Positions 41,279 to 42,624 of a stretch of 42,624 nucleotides of DNA are shown here, piece by piece. Positions within the stretch are counted from its first letter, which is position 1; every line of letters begins with the position of its first letter. The notes beneath the pieces are model-generated. The model did no database searches, was not told where the DNA came from, and saw only the letters and a program-made list of their open reading frames with translations. The stretch covers positions 1 to 42,624 of the forward strand of contig JAJDXV010000134.1 in NCBI GenBank assembly GCA_022823085.1. The letters run 5' to 3'. Made by a program: the position numbers and the translations under genes. Origin of the DNA: Candidatus Poribacteria bacterium. GTDB lineage: Bacteria; Poribacteria; WGA-4E; WGA-3G.

Positions 41279-42412
41279 TTACTCCTTAGCGTTATTGCGC
41301 TGCGCCGCACGGATCGCCTCACACAGATACGTAATCCCTTCAGGAACGTCATCAACGTGGCAGTAAGCATACGCCAACCGGATCGCTTTCACCGGTTCGT
41401 TCGCGTAGTGAAACGCGCGTCCGTTGCTATAACCGACCCCTTTCGCCGATGCCAACCGTTGCAACTTCTCCATATCCGTTGTTTCCGGTAGGTCTATCCA
41501 GAGGAACAACCCACCCCGCGGACGCGTCCACGTACAGATGTCGCTGACGTGTTTCTCAAGTGTATCCGTCACCGCCCGACACTTCGCACCCACAGCAGCG
41601 TTCGTCTTCACGAGATGTGCTTCGAGGTGTTCCATAAAGAATTCAGCAACGATCGCACTCGCCAACGCACTCGTCCCACCGTCCCATCGGTTCTGGTGGA
41701 TCTGACCGTAGTACGGTTGTCGCGCTACAAAATAGCCTTGCCGCACCCCGGCACCTAAAATTTTAGAAAACGTCGCAATAAAAATCACCCGGTTTGCCGT
41801 ATCCAATTTAAAGAGCGATGCCGGTGTCGGTGTCGATGTAAAGTCGATATCGCCGTAACAGTCGTCCTCGACAATCAAGGTATCGTAGGCTTCGGCGAGT
41901 GCCAGCATCCGCTCCCGCCGTTCTAACGAAAGAATCGCACCTGTCGGGTTCTGATGATTCGATGTCGTATAGATCAAAGATGGACGGATGTTTTTGGCTT
42001 TCAGTGCCTTGAGCTTCGATTCCAGCGCATCCATATCCATACCGTCGATATAGTCCATTGACACGCCTTCAATATTCGCCTCAAAGTGCCGCATGATACC
42101 TAAAGTCCCGCTATACGTATACTCCTCAGTTAGCACCGTATCACCCGGATTGATAAGCGTCCCAAGCACGAGTTCGAGTGCCTGCATCGAGCCAGAGGTG
42201 ATTGAGATATTGTCGATCGGCAGCGGCACACCTTCACGCCGTTCAAACCGCATAGAGGCGAGTTCACGCAGACCATTATACCCAGATTCACCCGGATAGT
42301 TAACCAAATCGCCACCCAATTTTCGCAGTGCTTTCTCACTCGCAGCGATGAGACCCTCTGTCGGAAACGTATAGGGATCCGGACGCCCCCCTGTAAAAGC
42401 AAAATCTTTCAT
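41279..42412 (-). CDS. PLP-dependent aminotransferase (2-aminoadipate/MocR-like)
   Basis: Fold type I aminotransferase of 377 aa without an N-terminal DNA-binding domain. It resembles LysN/2-aminoadipate aminotransferases and the catalytic half of MocR regulators. It opens FTGGRPDPYTFP and has NYPGESGYNGLRE, N155 in HQNPTG, D183/Y186 in VEDDCYGD, the Schiff-base lysine K217 in ATFSKILGAGVRQG and the late GRAFH...IRLAYA carboxylate-binding region. The ATG at 42412 has AAGGAAGGTG upstream; a longer frame would run through the promoter. It is the first gene of the operon with the sulfatase-like hydrolase (four-base gap) and the glycosyltransferase. Confidence 0.9.
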   Translation of the reverse strand: MKDFAFTGGRPDPYTFPTEGLIAASEKALRKLGGDLVNYPGESGYNGLRELASMRFERREGVPLPIDNISITSGSMQALELVLGTLINPGDTVLTEEYTYSGTLGIMRHFEANIEGVSMDYIDGMDMDALESKLKALKAKNIRPSLIYTTSNHQNPTGAILSLERRERMLALAEAYDTLIVEDDCYGDIDFTSTPTPASLFKLDTANRVIFIATFSKILGAGVRQGYFVARQPYYGQIHQNRWDGGTSALASAIVAEFFMEHLEAHLVKTNAAVGAKCRAVTDTLEKHVSDICTWTRPRGGLFLWIDLPETTDMEKLQRLASAKGVGYSNGRAFHYANEPVKAIRLAYAYCHVDDVPEGITYLCEAIRAAQRNNAKE

Positions 42413-42440
42413 AAAATATACACCTTCCTTTTGTTCAAAA

Positions 42441-42469
42441 ATTATAGCAGACTTCACGAAAAAAAGCAA
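42441..42469 (-). promoter_or_regulatory. Promoter of the aminotransferase operon
   Basis: On the minus strand TTGCTT (complement of 42464-42469) and a perfect TATAAT (complement of 42441-42446) are 17 bp apart. The leader would be about 22 nt. The remaining 42470-42624 shows no gene or repeat I can support. Confidence 0.6.
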
Positions 42470-42624
42470 TGCGTTGACTGAAAACGGGTGTGTAAAGTTT
42501 TTGGCAGCGTATTTATGCTGCGTTTGGCATAGTTTGTGTATCCCAATAAGTATCGGCTGCGTCATTCTTTTGCAAACATCGCCAAAAGAGTATGGCATTT
42601 ATCCCGGGTGTGCTCCATCGCATG

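Overview
The window looks like part of a Gram-negative chromosome from an uncultivated, sponge- or ocean-associated type of bacterium. The best guess is Candidatus Poribacteria or a close relative. This is inferred from the mix of gene families (a PorY/PorX-like two-component pair outside an obvious Bacteroidota context, UPF0182, a redoxin/cytochrome/copper-monooxygenase fusion, a sulfatase-like enzyme, several lipoproteins and an OmpA-type protein) and from intergenic spaces full of short dispersed repeats. No rRNA, tRNA, CRISPR array or transposase was found.

Layout. 1-5.2 kb: tail of an unknown gene, a PorY-like histidine kinase, a PorX-like response regulator with a PglZ output domain, and RNase G. 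5.2-5.9 kb: rplU-rpmA with a perfect consensus promoter and a terminator. 6.0-8.4 kb: two DUF4398-type lipoproteins, the second fused to an OmpA domain, and a small unknown gene. 8.4-11.2 kb: guaA convergent with a class V aminotransferase. 11.3-17.8 kb (minus strand): ECF sigma factor, zinc-finger anti-sigma factor and a 1575-residue TPR protein. 18.2-20.5 kb: an Ig-like lipoprotein with a long leader, then dprA. 20.9-24.3 kb: LivG- and LivF-type ATPases without permeases, lgt and a sulfotransferase-like gene. 24.3-27.3 kb: a large UPF0182 membrane protein. 27.3-29.1 kb: a gene-poor stretch with four sigma70-type promoters (three perfect), strong RNA hairpins and a broken gene. 29.1-33 kb: the redoxin/cytochrome/copper-oxygenase fusion, a BrkB/YihY membrane protein and a methyltransferase. 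33.2-34.1 kb (minus): rpsU followed by a stand-alone dsRNA-binding-domain protein. 34.2-36.3 kb: a TauE-type permease that seems to start on ATC, and a Gfo/Idh/MocA oxidoreductase. 36.3-38.7 kb: groES-groEL behind a sigma54-type promoter with three related upstream dyads. 38.8-42.4 kb (minus): an operon of a PLP aminotransferase, a sulfatase-superfamily hydrolase and a family 9 glycosyltransferase.

Regulatory sequence is unusually legible. Six promoters match TTGACA-17 bp-TATAAT exactly, and most inferred starts have a good Shine-Dalgarno. Against this, dprA and livF have a dispersed repeat where the Shine-Dalgarno should be. At least three repeat families fill the intergenic DNA: family A (CAGTTAACAG-like heptamers around a hairpin), family B (GGCTATCGGC/CAGCAATCGGC-like) and family C (AAATCACAGTTC-like).

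The observations most worth following are the sigma54 promoter with three dyads at groESL, the promoter-rich structured region at 27.6-28.4 kb, the rpsU/dsRBD operon, the ATC start of the TauE gene, the PorXY-like pair, and the covarying hairpin in repeat family A.
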